DNA of 64,000 nt from positions 1-64,000 of the forward strand of contig JANRKN010000007.1 in assembly GCA_033763435.1 (NCBI GenBank), read 5' to 3'. Below are positions 33,380 to 42,358 of this stretch, piece after piece; position 1 is the first letter of the stretch; each line of letters opens with the position of its first letter. The stretch is from JANRKN01 sp033763435 (GTDB taxonomy: Bacteria > Planctomycetota > Phycisphaerae > Phycisphaerales > UBA1924). The translations under genes were made by a program, and so were the position numbers. The notes under the pieces are model-generated. The model did not search any database, was not told the origin of the DNA, and saw nothing but the letters and a program-made list of their open reading frames with translations.

Positions 33380-34837
33380 ATGAACAGCACGAACACTCAG
33401 CCTCGCCTTTGCCGTCGTTCGCCCGCGCGTTTCCTCGGCGCGCTGGCGCTCGCGGTTGCTGCGCTCGCCTCGCCCGCGCTCGCGCAGGACCTGGGCGTCA
33501 AGGCCCCCGCGCAATCCCGGCCCATCATCATCTCGGGCGCGACGGTCCACCCCGTCTCGGGCCCCGCGATCCCGAACGGCGTGGTCTACTTCGTCGACGG
33601 CATCATCGACCGCGTCGCCTCCGCCGAGGAGTTTGCCAAGTTTGAAGCGACCGTCCGCTGGGCCTCGCCCGGCCCGGAGCGCATCGACGCAACGGGGCTG
33701 CACGTGTACCCGGGGCTCATCGGCGCCTCGACGCAACTGGGCCTGACCGAGATCGAGAGCCTGCGCCCGACGCGCGACTTTGCCGAGGTCGGTGGCCTGA
33801 CGCCGGAAGTCCGCGCAGCGCCCGCGGTCAACCCGGACTCGACGTTGCTCCCCGTCACGCGCACCGGCGGCGTGCTGCTCGTGGGTTCTTGGCCCACCGG
33901 CGGCAGCATCTCGGGCCGGGCGAGCGTGATCCGCCTCGACGGCTGGACATGGGAAGAGATGACGGTCGAGCCCGACGCGGGGCTGGTGGTGAACTGGCCG
34001 ATTGTGCGCCCGGTCCGCGCGTGGTGGATGCAGACCCCGGCCGAGGAACAGATGCGCCGGGCGCGCGAGGCGACCGAGCGCATTACGCGGACGTTTGATG
34101 AGGCCGAGACGTACCTGCGCGCCCGCGCGCAGGGCGCGACCGGCCCGACGGACCTGCGCTTTGAAGCAATGCGGAGCGTGTTCCCCGTCGGCGCGTTCGA
34201 TGTGCCCGGCGCGGGCCAAGATGGAAAGGCTCAGGACGGCAAGCCCGCGCGGACGCAGCGCCCGGTGTTCATCTCCGCCAACGACGCGGACCAGATCGCG
34301 GCCTCGGTCGCGTGGGCGACGGGCAAAGGCCTTCGCCCGGTGATCGTGGGCGGTACCGAGGCTGAGTTGTGCGCTGAGCTGCTGAAGAAGCACGACGTGC
34401 CCGTGATCGTGATGGGCGCGCATCGGATGCCCCGCCGAGAAGACGAGGCGTACGACGAGGCGTTCACGCTCCCCGCGCGCCTGGCCAAGGCGGGGATCCG
34501 CTTCTGTATCGCCTCGGGCGAGGAGACCGCGCACGAGCGCAACCTCGGGCACAGCGCGGGGCTCGCGGCGAACTACGGGCTGGGCGAGGATGCCGCGGTG
34601 CGCGCGATCACGCTGAGCGCCGCGGAGATTCTGGGCGTCGCGGGGCGTTACGGCTCGCTGGAGGCCGGCAAGAGTGCAACGCTGATCGTGACGACTGGGT
34701 CGCCCCTGGAAGTGCGCTCGCGGGTGACGCGCGCGTTCATCGACGGGCGCGCGATCGACCTTGAGAACAAGCAGAGCGTGCTCGCGGAGAAGTACCGCGA
34801 ACGCTATCGGCAGATGAAGTCCGGCAAGGCCGAGTGA
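33380..34837 (+). CDS. Exported amidohydrolase-like protein lacking the HxH metal motif
   Basis: 485 residues. Signal peptide: basic start, LGALALAVAALASPALAQD (cleavage near 36). Fold signatures are kept at both ends: PIIISGATVHPVSGPAIPNGVVYFVDG, and VRAITLSAAEILGVAGRYGSLEAGKSATLIVTTGSPLE. At the metal site it reads GLHVYPGLIGASTQLGLTE, with no His pair, as in a planctomycete/Bacteroidota side group of the family. HRMPRREDEAYDEAF and SGEETAHERNLGHSAGLAANYG may supply other ligands. It follows the double amidohydrolase by 81 bases on the same strand, so the two probably form an operon. Catalytic activity is uncertain. Confidence 0.8.
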   Translation: MNSTNTQPRLCRRSPARFLGALALAVAALASPALAQDLGVKAPAQSRPIIISGATVHPVSGPAIPNGVVYFVDGIIDRVASAEEFAKFEATVRWASPGPERIDATGLHVYPGLIGASTQLGLTEIESLRPTRDFAEVGGLTPEVRAAPAVNPDSTLLPVTRTGGVLLVGSWPTGGSISGRASVIRLDGWTWEEMTVEPDAGLVVNWPIVRPVRAWWMQTPAEEQMRRAREATERITRTFDEAETYLRARAQGATGPTDLRFEAMRSVFPVGAFDVPGAGQDGKAQDGKPARTQRPVFISANDADQIAASVAWATGKGLRPVIVGGTEAELCAELLKKHDVPVIVMGAHRMPRREDEAYDEAFTLPARLAKAGIRFCIASGEETAHERNLGHSAGLAANYGLGEDAAVRAITLSAAEILGVAGRYGSLEAGKSATLIVTTGSPLEVRSRVTRAFIDGRAIDLENKQSVLAEKYRERYRQMKSGKAE

Positions 34838-34859
34838 CTCTGGCCCGGCGAGCGCAGCG

Positions 34860-37586
34860 ATGGGCACGAACGCGGAGAACCCCGGCGATGGGACTCGTCC
34901 GGGCCAGCCTGGGCCGGGCGACAGCGCGGCGTTCTTTGACGCGGGCGTGGGCAACCCGCGTTCGCCCGACGCGGGCGGGGCCGCGATCCCTCCCGACGCG
35001 CCCGAGCACGCGGGCGCAGAGCCGAACACCGAGCCCCGGGGCGAGCACGATCTGAGCGACGCGCCGACGGCGATGCCCGATCGCGCGCCCGAGCCCGCGC
35101 GCAAGCCGACGCTCCGAAAGCCCGCGGTTCCCAAACGTCTGGGGCGATACGCCATCCGGCGGATCATCGGCGAAGGCGCGATGGGCGTGGTGTACGAGGC
35201 CGAGCAGCACGGCACCAAGCGGCGCGTCGCGCTGAAGGTCGTCAAGCACGCGGTGGTCTCGCTCGCGACGCTCAAGCGCTTCGAGCTCGAAGCGGAGCTG
35301 CTGGGCCGGCTCGACGATCCGGGAATCGCGCGCGTCTACGAGGCGGGCTGGCTCGCGCGCGGGAACGACGAAGCGGGCGACGGACCCACGCACCAGCCGT
35401 TCCTGGCGATGGAGTATGTCGACGGGCGCCCGCTCACGACGTTCTTCCGCGAGAACCGCCTGAGCATCCGCGAAAGACTCGAGATTCTCGCGCGCGTCTG
35501 CGATGCCGTGCAGCACGCGCACGCCCGCGGGGTGATTCACCGCGATCTCAAGCCCGGCAACATCCTCGTCACCCGCACGGGCCAGCCCAAGATTCTCGAC
35601 TTCGGCGTCGCGCGCCTCAGCGACGAGGGCTCGATCCGCGCTCCCGGGGCCGGGCGAGGTGAGGAACTGGCGACAAGCATCGGGCAGCTCGTGGGCACAC
35701 TCGCGTACATGAGCCCCGAGCAGGCCGGGGGCGACCCCGCCGAGCTCGACGTCCGCAGCGACGTGTACTCGATCGGTGTGATGATGTACGAGGGCCTCTC
35801 GGGCTCGATGCCCTACGAGGTTCGCTCGAAGCTGCTGCATGAGGCGATCCGCACCATCCGCGAGGAAGAGCCAAGGCGCCTGGGCGCGGTCTCCGAGATG
35901 TTCCGCGGCGACGTTGAGACGATCGTCGCCAAGGCGATGGAGAAAGACCGCGCGAGGCGCTACCAGACCGCGTCGGAACTCTCGGCAGATGTGGGCCGAT
36001 ACTTGCGCGACGAGCCGATCACCGCGAGGCCCGTCGGCGCGACGTATCGCGCGCTGAGGTGGATGCGCAAGCACCGTGAATGGACGATCGCCGCGGGTGT
36101 CGCGCTCGCGGCCGGCGTCGTCGGCGCAGGCTGGTGGATCACCGCGAGCGTCGAGCGGCAGGTGCGTGAGGCGCAGGTGCAGGCGGAGATGCAGGCCGAG
36201 CGGGCGCGCGCAGACTTTGCGATGTACGAAACTCAGCAGGCCAAGGCCCGCAGCGCGGGACGCGAGGGCGACTGGACCAAGGTGCGCGATACGCTCGCGT
36301 CCTGGGCCGAATCACGCAAGGCCCTGACCAACGACCTCGTGCTGCTGGGCCTCGAGGCGACCGCGGCGCTGGAGCCTGCGGCACTCGAACGCGCGCTGAC
36401 CGAACTGGAATCGACGCGGCCCGAGCTCGCCGGGGCGTGCGCGCTCTGGCGCGCGGAGCCCGCGCTCGCGCCGATCGTGAGCCGCGGCCGTCCGAGCGCC
36501 GAGTGGGCCCGCGCGGCACTCGCCCGCGCAGACCTGAGCCCGGCCGATCGCGCGTACGCCGAGGCGCTGCAGGCACGCGACGTCGCAGAAGCCTCGGCGC
36601 TGCTCGACCGGGTGCTCGCGTCGGATCCGCTGCACCGCCGGGCACGCTGGACTCGTGTCCGGCTGTCGCTGACGCAGTGGCGCACAGAGCAGGCTCGCGC
36701 GGACCTGGACGTGCTGGTTGGGATGTCCGCGCGCGACCGCCGCGCGGGCGAGGCGCGGGCTCTGGTGCTCGCGCTGCTCGCCGACCGTGCCGACGAGCGC
36801 GACTCTCTCAATCCGGGCGAGCGGGGCGAGATCCTCGCGGCATGGTCGCGGTCGCTCGCGGAGCTTGAGACGCTTGTCGGTGCGCCCACCTCGCGGGATC
36901 TGCCCGAACCGCTGCGGAGCCTCGCCGGTTCGCTCACGCCCGCAGACACGAGCGACGCGGAGCTTTCGCGCGGCCCGGTCACGGTGGCGCAACGGGCCTC
37001 GGAGTTGCTGTCGCAGCGCCAGTTCCGGGCCGCGGCGGCGTGGTTGCGACAGCACGAGCATACCGCGTCGCGCTCGGCGCTCGAGGGCGTGCTCTTGAGT
37101 CTCGCGGTTGAGGCCGAGGCGGGCGCGCTGCGCGAAACCGCGTCGCTGGAAGCTCGCGCCGGGGCGTGGGCGAGGCTGATGAGCCTGACGCAGCGCGCGG
37201 TGCGGACAGGGCTACTGAACCCGGCTCGGGCCTGGCGCTTTGCCGAAGTTGCCGCGGGGTTGGAGCACGAGTCGATGCTCCGCGCGATCGTGGGCGAGAT
37301 GCTGAACTGGGCGCCCCCGCCCGATCGGGCGTGGCTGCGTGAGCCGGCACTGCTGGACGCGGCCGAGGCGCGGCTCACGGCAGGAGATGCGGGCCCGGCG
37401 TGGCTGATCGCACGGTGCCTCGAGCACCGCGAGAGTGGCGGCGAGTCGGAGCGCGCGACGATGCTCCGCACCCGCGCCGAGCGCGTGGTTATCGACGGGC
37501 CTCAGGCGCGGACGCTCGCGGCGATCGAACGGCTCTGGCGCGAGGCCGCGGCCGCGGAAGTCCGCGGGCTCTCCGCGCCGCGCTGA
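34860..37586 (+). CDS. Membrane-bound Ser/Thr protein kinase (Hanks type)
   Basis: 908 residues. A disordered N-terminus (1-90) precedes the kinase domain (about 95-360): Gly loop IGEGAMGVVYEAEQ, VALKVVKHA with the ATP-binding Lys, catalytic VIHRDLKPGNILV, DFGVA, and SPEQAGG. A membrane helix (WTIAAGVALAAGVVGAGWWITASV) lies near 405-427, then about 480 Ala/Arg/Leu-rich residues that look helical and could be degenerate TPR-like repeats. All catalytic residues are present. It starts 22 bases after the amidohydrolase stop and converges on the RND pump, five bases away. The outside part may sense envelope state (inference). Confidence 0.9.
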   Translation: MGTNAENPGDGTRPGQPGPGDSAAFFDAGVGNPRSPDAGGAAIPPDAPEHAGAEPNTEPRGEHDLSDAPTAMPDRAPEPARKPTLRKPAVPKRLGRYAIRRIIGEGAMGVVYEAEQHGTKRRVALKVVKHAVVSLATLKRFELEAELLGRLDDPGIARVYEAGWLARGNDEAGDGPTHQPFLAMEYVDGRPLTTFFRENRLSIRERLEILARVCDAVQHAHARGVIHRDLKPGNILVTRTGQPKILDFGVARLSDEGSIRAPGAGRGEELATSIGQLVGTLAYMSPEQAGGDPAELDVRSDVYSIGVMMYEGLSGSMPYEVRSKLLHEAIRTIREEEPRRLGAVSEMFRGDVETIVAKAMEKDRARRYQTASELSADVGRYLRDEPITARPVGATYRALRWMRKHREWTIAAGVALAAGVVGAGWWITASVERQVREAQVQAEMQAERARADFAMYETQQAKARSAGREGDWTKVRDTLASWAESRKALTNDLVLLGLEATAALEPAALERALTELESTRPELAGACALWRAEPALAPIVSRGRPSAEWARAALARADLSPADRAYAEALQARDVAEASALLDRVLASDPLHRRARWTRVRLSLTQWRTEQARADLDVLVGMSARDRRAGEARALVLALLADRADERDSLNPGERGEILAAWSRSLAELETLVGAPTSRDLPEPLRSLAGSLTPADTSDAELSRGPVTVAQRASELLSQRQFRAAAAWLRQHEHTASRSALEGVLLSLAVEAEAGALRETASLEARAGAWARLMSLTQRAVRTGLLNPARAWRFAEVAAGLEHESMLRAIVGEMLNWAPPPDRAWLREPALLDAAEARLTAGDAGPAWLIARCLEHRESGGESERATMLRTRAERVVIDGPQARTLAAIERLWREAAAAEVRGLSAPR

Positions 37587-37591
37587 TGCAC

Positions 37592-40500
37592 TCAAGCCAC
37601 CGCTGGTTGATGCGCATGGCCCGCCGCGGGCGCGCCGCCCTGGCCCTCGGGCGCAGGCTTGGCCTGGTGCTCACCCGCGAGGAGCATGTAAATCGAGGGC
37701 ACAACGAAAAGCGTGAACGCGGTCGAGATGATCATGCCCGCGACGAGGATGATACCGATCGAGTTGCGCGCCTCGGCGCCCGCGCCCGTCACCAGCACCA
37801 GCGGGAAGTGACCGCAGACCGTCGCGGCGGAGGTCATCAGGATCGGGCGCAGTCGGGTCGACGCGGCCGTCTTGCACGCGTCGAGCTTCGACATGCCCTG
37901 CTCTCGCAGGTGGTTGGCAAACTCGACGATCAGGATGCCGTTCTTCGCGACCAGCCCGACCAGCGTGATGAGCCCGACCTGTGAATAGATGTTGACCGTT
38001 GTCAGCCCGATGAACGTGAAGATCAGCGCGCCCGTAATCGCCAGCGGCACCGAGCCCAGCAGCACGATGAGCGGGTCGCGGAACGAGCCGAACTGCGCCG
38101 CGAGCACGAGATAGATCAGCCCGAGCGCAAAGCCCAGCGTCATCGCGAGCGTTGAGCCTTCCTTGCGGATCTGGCGGCTCTCGCCCGCGTAGTCGAGCGA
38201 GTAGCCCGGCGGGATGATCTGCTTTGCCGCGTTCTCGAGCGCCGTCAGCGCCTGCTCCTTGGTCACGCCCGGCGCGACGCCGCCGTAGACCTTGAAGCTG
38301 TTGCGCTGCTGGAAGCGGTTGAGCGTGCGCGGCGCGGCGTAGGTCTCGATCTTGACGAACGAGCCCACCAGCACCAGCCCGCCCGAGGGCACCCGCATCT
38401 TCATCGAGAGGATCTGCTCGGGCGTGAGGCGGTCCTTGTCGCCCACCTGCGGGATGACCTTGTAGCTGCGCCCGTCGAGGTTGAAGCGGTTGACGTAGCC
38501 GCCTCCGAGCAGGATGCCCAGGTCCTGCGCGACGCTCGCGAGGTCCAGGCCCAGATCCGCGACGCGCTGACGGTCGATGACGATGCGGGCCTGGGGAAGG
38601 TCGATCTTGAGGTCGGTGTCGGCGTAGAGGAACTTGCCGCTGCCGAAGGCCGCGCCGACAAGCTGGCCCGCGACCTCGGCCATGCGCTCGGCGGAGTCGT
38701 TGCTCGTGACGATGAGCTCGACGTCGAACTGGCCCGCACCTGGCAGCGGCGGCGGGAGCTGCGGGAACGCGCGGACGCCCGAGATCTGCGAGACGCGCCC
38801 GAAGGCTTCCTGCTGAATCTCGGCGGTGGTGCGCTCGCGCTGGTCCCACTTGACGGTCTGCATGCCGCCGAAGCCGTTGCCCATCATCGTGACCGACCAG
38901 ACGAAGTCGGCTTCCTTGATGGGCCTGAGCGCGCGAGCCACCTCCGTCGCGCCGATCTGCGTGCCGTTGAGGCTGCTCTCGGGCGCGGCACTCACGAAGA
39001 AGAACACGCCGCCCTCGTCCTCGGTGGGCGCCAGCTCCTTGGCGGACATCATGTACAGAGGCGCGGCGCCCACCGCGATCACGAGCGCCGCGAGCGTCAT
39101 CGACCAGCGCAGGGGCAACGTCGCATCCAGCGTCCGAGCGTACAGCGCTCGAAGGCGGTCAAAGTGCCGGTTGATCATCGCGGCAAAGCGCGATTCGGCG
39201 CCGTGCGCCTTGACCAGCGCCGAGCTCATCACCGGGCTGAGCGTCAGCGCGACCACGCCCGACACGATCACCGCCGAGGCGAGCGCGAAGGCGAACTCGC
39301 GGAAGAGCACGCCCGTGAGGCCCGCCTGAAAGCCGATCGGCGCATACACGGCAGCCAGCGTGATCGTCATCGAAATCACGGGCGAGGCGAGTTCTCGCCC
39401 GGCGAGCAGCGCCGCCTCCACGCGGCCCAGCCCCTCGCGCACATGCCGCTCGACGTTCTCGACCATCACGATCGCGTCGTCGACGACCAGACCCACCGCG
39501 AGCACGATCGCGAGGATCGTGAGCAGGTTCAGCGAGAAGCCCAGCACAAGCATCGCGATGCACGCACCGACGAGCGAGATCGGGATCGCGACCAGCGGCA
39601 CAAGCACCGTGCGGATCGAGCCCATGAACAGGAACACCACGATGCCCACGATCACGACCGTCTCGATCAGCGTCTTGACGATCTCCTTGAGCGCGTTGCG
39701 CATGTAGTACGTGCCGTCGTAGGCGATCCGCAGGTCCACGCCGCCGGGCAGCGTCGGACGGATCTGGTCCATCGCCTTGAGCAGCGCGTCGCCGACTTCA
39801 ATCTCGTTGGCGCTGGGCAGGGGCCAGATCGAGAGATACACGGCCGGCTCGCCGTTGAACCCCGCCTGGGCGATCGCTTCCTCGGAGCCCAGTTCGACGC
39901 GGGCGATGTCGCGCAGACGGACGGTCGAGCCGTCGACCTGGCGGACGATCATCGAGTCGAACTCCTCGACCGAGCGCAGGTCGGTGTCGGTGAGCAGGTC
40001 GATCTGGGTGCTGTCGGTGCGGGTGCGCCCAACGGCCGCAAGATAGTTGTTGCGCAGCAGCGCCTGCTGCACCTCGAGCGGCGTCAGATCGAGCGCGGAC
40101 ATCTTGTCGGGATCAAGCCAGATGCGCATCGCGAGGTTGCGCGCACCCTCGATGCCCACGCGCTGCACGCCGGGCAGCGTCGAAAGCTCGGGCTGAACCT
40201 CACGCGAGAGATACTCGGTGAGCTGCGAGAGGTCCAGGTTGTTGCTCGAGACCGACAGATAGAACGTCGCGAAAGGCCGGTCCGCGCGCTGGATCTCGAT
40301 CGACGGGCTCTCGGCCTCGCTGGGCAGCTCCGAGCGCACCTGGTTCAGCCGCGCGGACACTTCGGCGAGCGCCGCGTTGGAGTCGTGGTTCAGGCGTAGA
40401 CGCACGGTGATCGTCGAGAGGCCCGCCGTCGACGAGGACTCGACATAGTCGATGCCGTCGATCTGCGAGACGACGCGCTCGATGGGCGTCGTGATGAACC

Positions 40501-40684
40501 CGCGGATGGTCTCGGCGCTGGCGCCGATGTACGCGGTGGTGATCACCAGGCTCGTCGACTCGATCCGCGGATACTGGCGGATCGGCAGCGCATCGATCGC
40601 GCGCCAGCCCACCGCGAGGATGATCAGGTTGATCACCACCGCGAGCACGGGCTTGCGGATGAAGATGTCAGTCAGCGACTTCAT
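37592..40684 (-). CDS. RND family efflux transporter permease (HAE1/AcrB-like)
   Basis: Proton-driven inner-membrane pump of a tripartite exporter, 1030 residues, the normal size. ATG 40684 is preferred (GAGGT five bases upstream) over an in-frame GTG at 40699. MKSLTDIFIRKPVLAVVINLIILAVG gives TM1; the relay Asp pair sits in GLVVDDAIVMVENVERHV near 405; typical docking-domain and C-terminal repeats follow (GLTTVNIYSQVGLITLVGLVAKNGILIVEFANHLREQG). Substrate cannot be told. The adaptor gene lies 103 bases upstream on the same strand; the only outer-membrane factor nearby belongs to the ABC operon further upstream. Confidence 0.95.
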   Translation of the reverse strand: MKSLTDIFIRKPVLAVVINLIILAVGWRAIDALPIRQYPRIESTSLVITTAYIGASAETIRGFITTPIERVVSQIDGIDYVESSSTAGLSTITVRLRLNHDSNAALAEVSARLNQVRSELPSEAESPSIEIQRADRPFATFYLSVSSNNLDLSQLTEYLSREVQPELSTLPGVQRVGIEGARNLAMRIWLDPDKMSALDLTPLEVQQALLRNNYLAAVGRTRTDSTQIDLLTDTDLRSVEEFDSMIVRQVDGSTVRLRDIARVELGSEEAIAQAGFNGEPAVYLSIWPLPSANEIEVGDALLKAMDQIRPTLPGGVDLRIAYDGTYYMRNALKEIVKTLIETVVIVGIVVFLFMGSIRTVLVPLVAIPISLVGACIAMLVLGFSLNLLTILAIVLAVGLVVDDAIVMVENVERHVREGLGRVEAALLAGRELASPVISMTITLAAVYAPIGFQAGLTGVLFREFAFALASAVIVSGVVALTLSPVMSSALVKAHGAESRFAAMINRHFDRLRALYARTLDATLPLRWSMTLAALVIAVGAAPLYMMSAKELAPTEDEGGVFFFVSAAPESSLNGTQIGATEVARALRPIKEADFVWSVTMMGNGFGGMQTVKWDQRERTTAEIQQEAFGRVSQISGVRAFPQLPPPLPGAGQFDVELIVTSNDSAERMAEVAGQLVGAAFGSGKFLYADTDLKIDLPQARIVIDRQRVADLGLDLASVAQDLGILLGGGYVNRFNLDGRSYKVIPQVGDKDRLTPEQILSMKMRVPSGGLVLVGSFVKIETYAAPRTLNRFQQRNSFKVYGGVAPGVTKEQALTALENAAKQIIPPGYSLDYAGESRQIRKEGSTLAMTLGFALGLIYLVLAAQFGSFRDPLIVLLGSVPLAITGALIFTFIGLTTVNIYSQVGLITLVGLVAKNGILIVEFANHLREQGMSKLDACKTAASTRLRPILMTSAATVCGHFPLVLVTGAGAEARNSIGIILVAGMIISTAFTLFVVPSIYMLLAGEHQAKPAPEGQGGAPAAGHAHQPAVA

Positions 40685-40787
40685 GCGGACCTCATTCACA
40701 CGGCCTGCGCGCCGCGATGCTCAAACCCTTCGCACAACTCACCAGCGCCACCCCACCGCCACCCTACCGCATCCCCAAGGACGCGCT

Positions 40788-42014
40788 TCACTTCGCCGCG
40801 GCCTGGCCGGCCGCTGGGCCACTCTGTTGGCCCGCGGGCGGGCCGACCATCACCAGCGCGCCGTCGCGCAGCTTGAACGAGCCTGTCGTCGCGACCTGTT
40901 CACCCGGCTTGAGCCCCTCGGTCACGACCCAGCGCGATGGGTCGGGCGCGATGCCGAGCTTGATGAACCGCTGCTGCGCTCGCAGCGTGCCGGGCTTGTC
41001 GGCCGGGTTAGTGCTCGGGCCGATGATGAACACGTGGTCGCCGTAGCTTGCGCGCCGGACGGCCGAGGCGGGCACCATCGTGACCGTCGTCGGGTCCGTC
41101 ACGGGCACGATGATGTCGACGAACATCCCTGGGCGCAGCTCGCCGTCGGGGTTGGGCACGAGCCCCCGGATGCGGACGTTGCGCGTGCTCGGGTTCGCGG
41201 CGGCGTCGACGGCGACAACCTTGATGTCCACCTGGCCGCCCTGGAAGAGCGGGCTGGTCGCGCGGACGACCATGCCGGGCCTCGCACGCGGCGAGAGCTC
41301 CTGCGGGACGGCAAAGTCCAGGAAGATCTCATCCCCCACGCCCTGCAGCCCCACGATGGTCGTGCCCTCGGACAGATACTGACCCGGGTGAACGTTCCGC
41401 AAACCCGCGCGCGCCCGGAAAGGCGCGACGATCGTCTTCTTCGCCAGCGCCGTCTGCGCCTGCATCACCGAAGCCTTGGCCTGATCGATCGCCGCGAGCA
41501 GCCGATCGCGCGAGGCGGTGTACTGCGCAAGGTCGGCGTTCGCCGCGTCGAGGTCCGCCTGCGAGGCCGCGGCCATCTGCACCGCGGGCCCAAGCCGCGC
41601 CACCGTGATCTTGGCCAACTCGATCCGCGCGTCGTTCACTCGCAGCTCGGCCTCGGCGACCCGCACCGACGCCTCCGCGCTCGCGAGGTTCGCTCGCTCC
41701 ACGCTCGACTCGAGCCGCACGAGCACCTGCCCGGCCTCAACGATCGCGCCCGACTCAAACAGCACCTGCTCAATCCGGCCCGCGACTTCGTTGGAGAGTG
41801 TGACGCTCTGCAGCGCGAGGATCGTGCCCGACAGCCCGGCGGTCGGAATCCACGTGTCCTGCGTCGCCTGTGCGACCTCGATCGCCTCGGCAGGCTCGAA
41901 GCCGCCCTGCGGGGCATTCTTGATTTGCATGTACTTGTACACGCCCAGCCCGCCGCCCGCGAGGGCGATGATCCCAAAGACCGTGGCCAGCGCGACAATC
42001 GACGAACGCTTCAT
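40788..42014 (-). CDS. RND efflux periplasmic adaptor (membrane fusion protein)
   Basis: 408 residues from ATG 42014. An N-terminal membrane anchor (SIVALATVFGIIALAGGGLGV, 5-25) precedes the split lipoyl domain (LSGTILALQSVTLSNEVAGRIEQVLFESG near 65-95, completed by VAPFRARAGLRNVHPGQYLSEGT near 210), an alpha-helical hairpin (about 110-200), a beta barrel and a membrane-proximal domain (GLVPNPDGELRPGMFVDIIVPV). Links the RND pump to an outer-membrane channel. In-frame sequence before the ATG is not conserved. It follows the ABC/OMF operon on the same strand after 344 bases. Confidence 0.93.
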   Translation of the reverse strand: MKRSSIVALATVFGIIALAGGGLGVYKYMQIKNAPQGGFEPAEAIEVAQATQDTWIPTAGLSGTILALQSVTLSNEVAGRIEQVLFESGAIVEAGQVLVRLESSVERANLASAEASVRVAEAELRVNDARIELAKITVARLGPAVQMAAASQADLDAANADLAQYTASRDRLLAAIDQAKASVMQAQTALAKKTIVAPFRARAGLRNVHPGQYLSEGTTIVGLQGVGDEIFLDFAVPQELSPRARPGMVVRATSPLFQGGQVDIKVVAVDAAANPSTRNVRIRGLVPNPDGELRPGMFVDIIVPVTDPTTVTMVPASAVRRASYGDHVFIIGPSTNPADKPGTLRAQQRFIKLGIAPDPSRWVVTEGLKPGEQVATTGSFKLRDGALVMVGPPAGQQSGPAAGQAAAK

Positions 42015-42358
42015 GGATCTGAGTTCCCTGGGCGTGCGGAGGGCGCACGCCGCGAGCGAGGTATCCGGAATGAGCCCCACAGGGTGTCACTGGGAGCCCC
42101 CGCCGGACCATAGGGTGTTCCAGCATGGATGCCGAACGCGGGGCGCCGTCTCAATCGCACAAACGTAGACCGTGCCCGCACCCCGACGACGACGACGCGG
42201 GCCGGTGTTCTACAGGAGCCCTAGACCTTGTTCAAATCAAGACTTAGACAAATCGTGCGCGCCGCGCGGGCTTCGCTGGCCACCTTACCAGTTCGCAGCT
42301 CGCGCGTGCCCGATGGGCGCTGAAGCCCGGTCGAAACCCCCAGCCCACGCGCTGCGGG
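42015..42358. other. 344-base gap upstream of the RND adaptor
   Basis: No gene seen on either strand. It holds a short CGACGACGACGACG run (about 42183-42197) and an AT-richer patch (about 42225-42255) where a minus-strand promoter for the RND genes might lie; the -35/-10 matches there are weak. No hairpin terminator for the upstream NodT gene was found. Confidence 0.5.
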
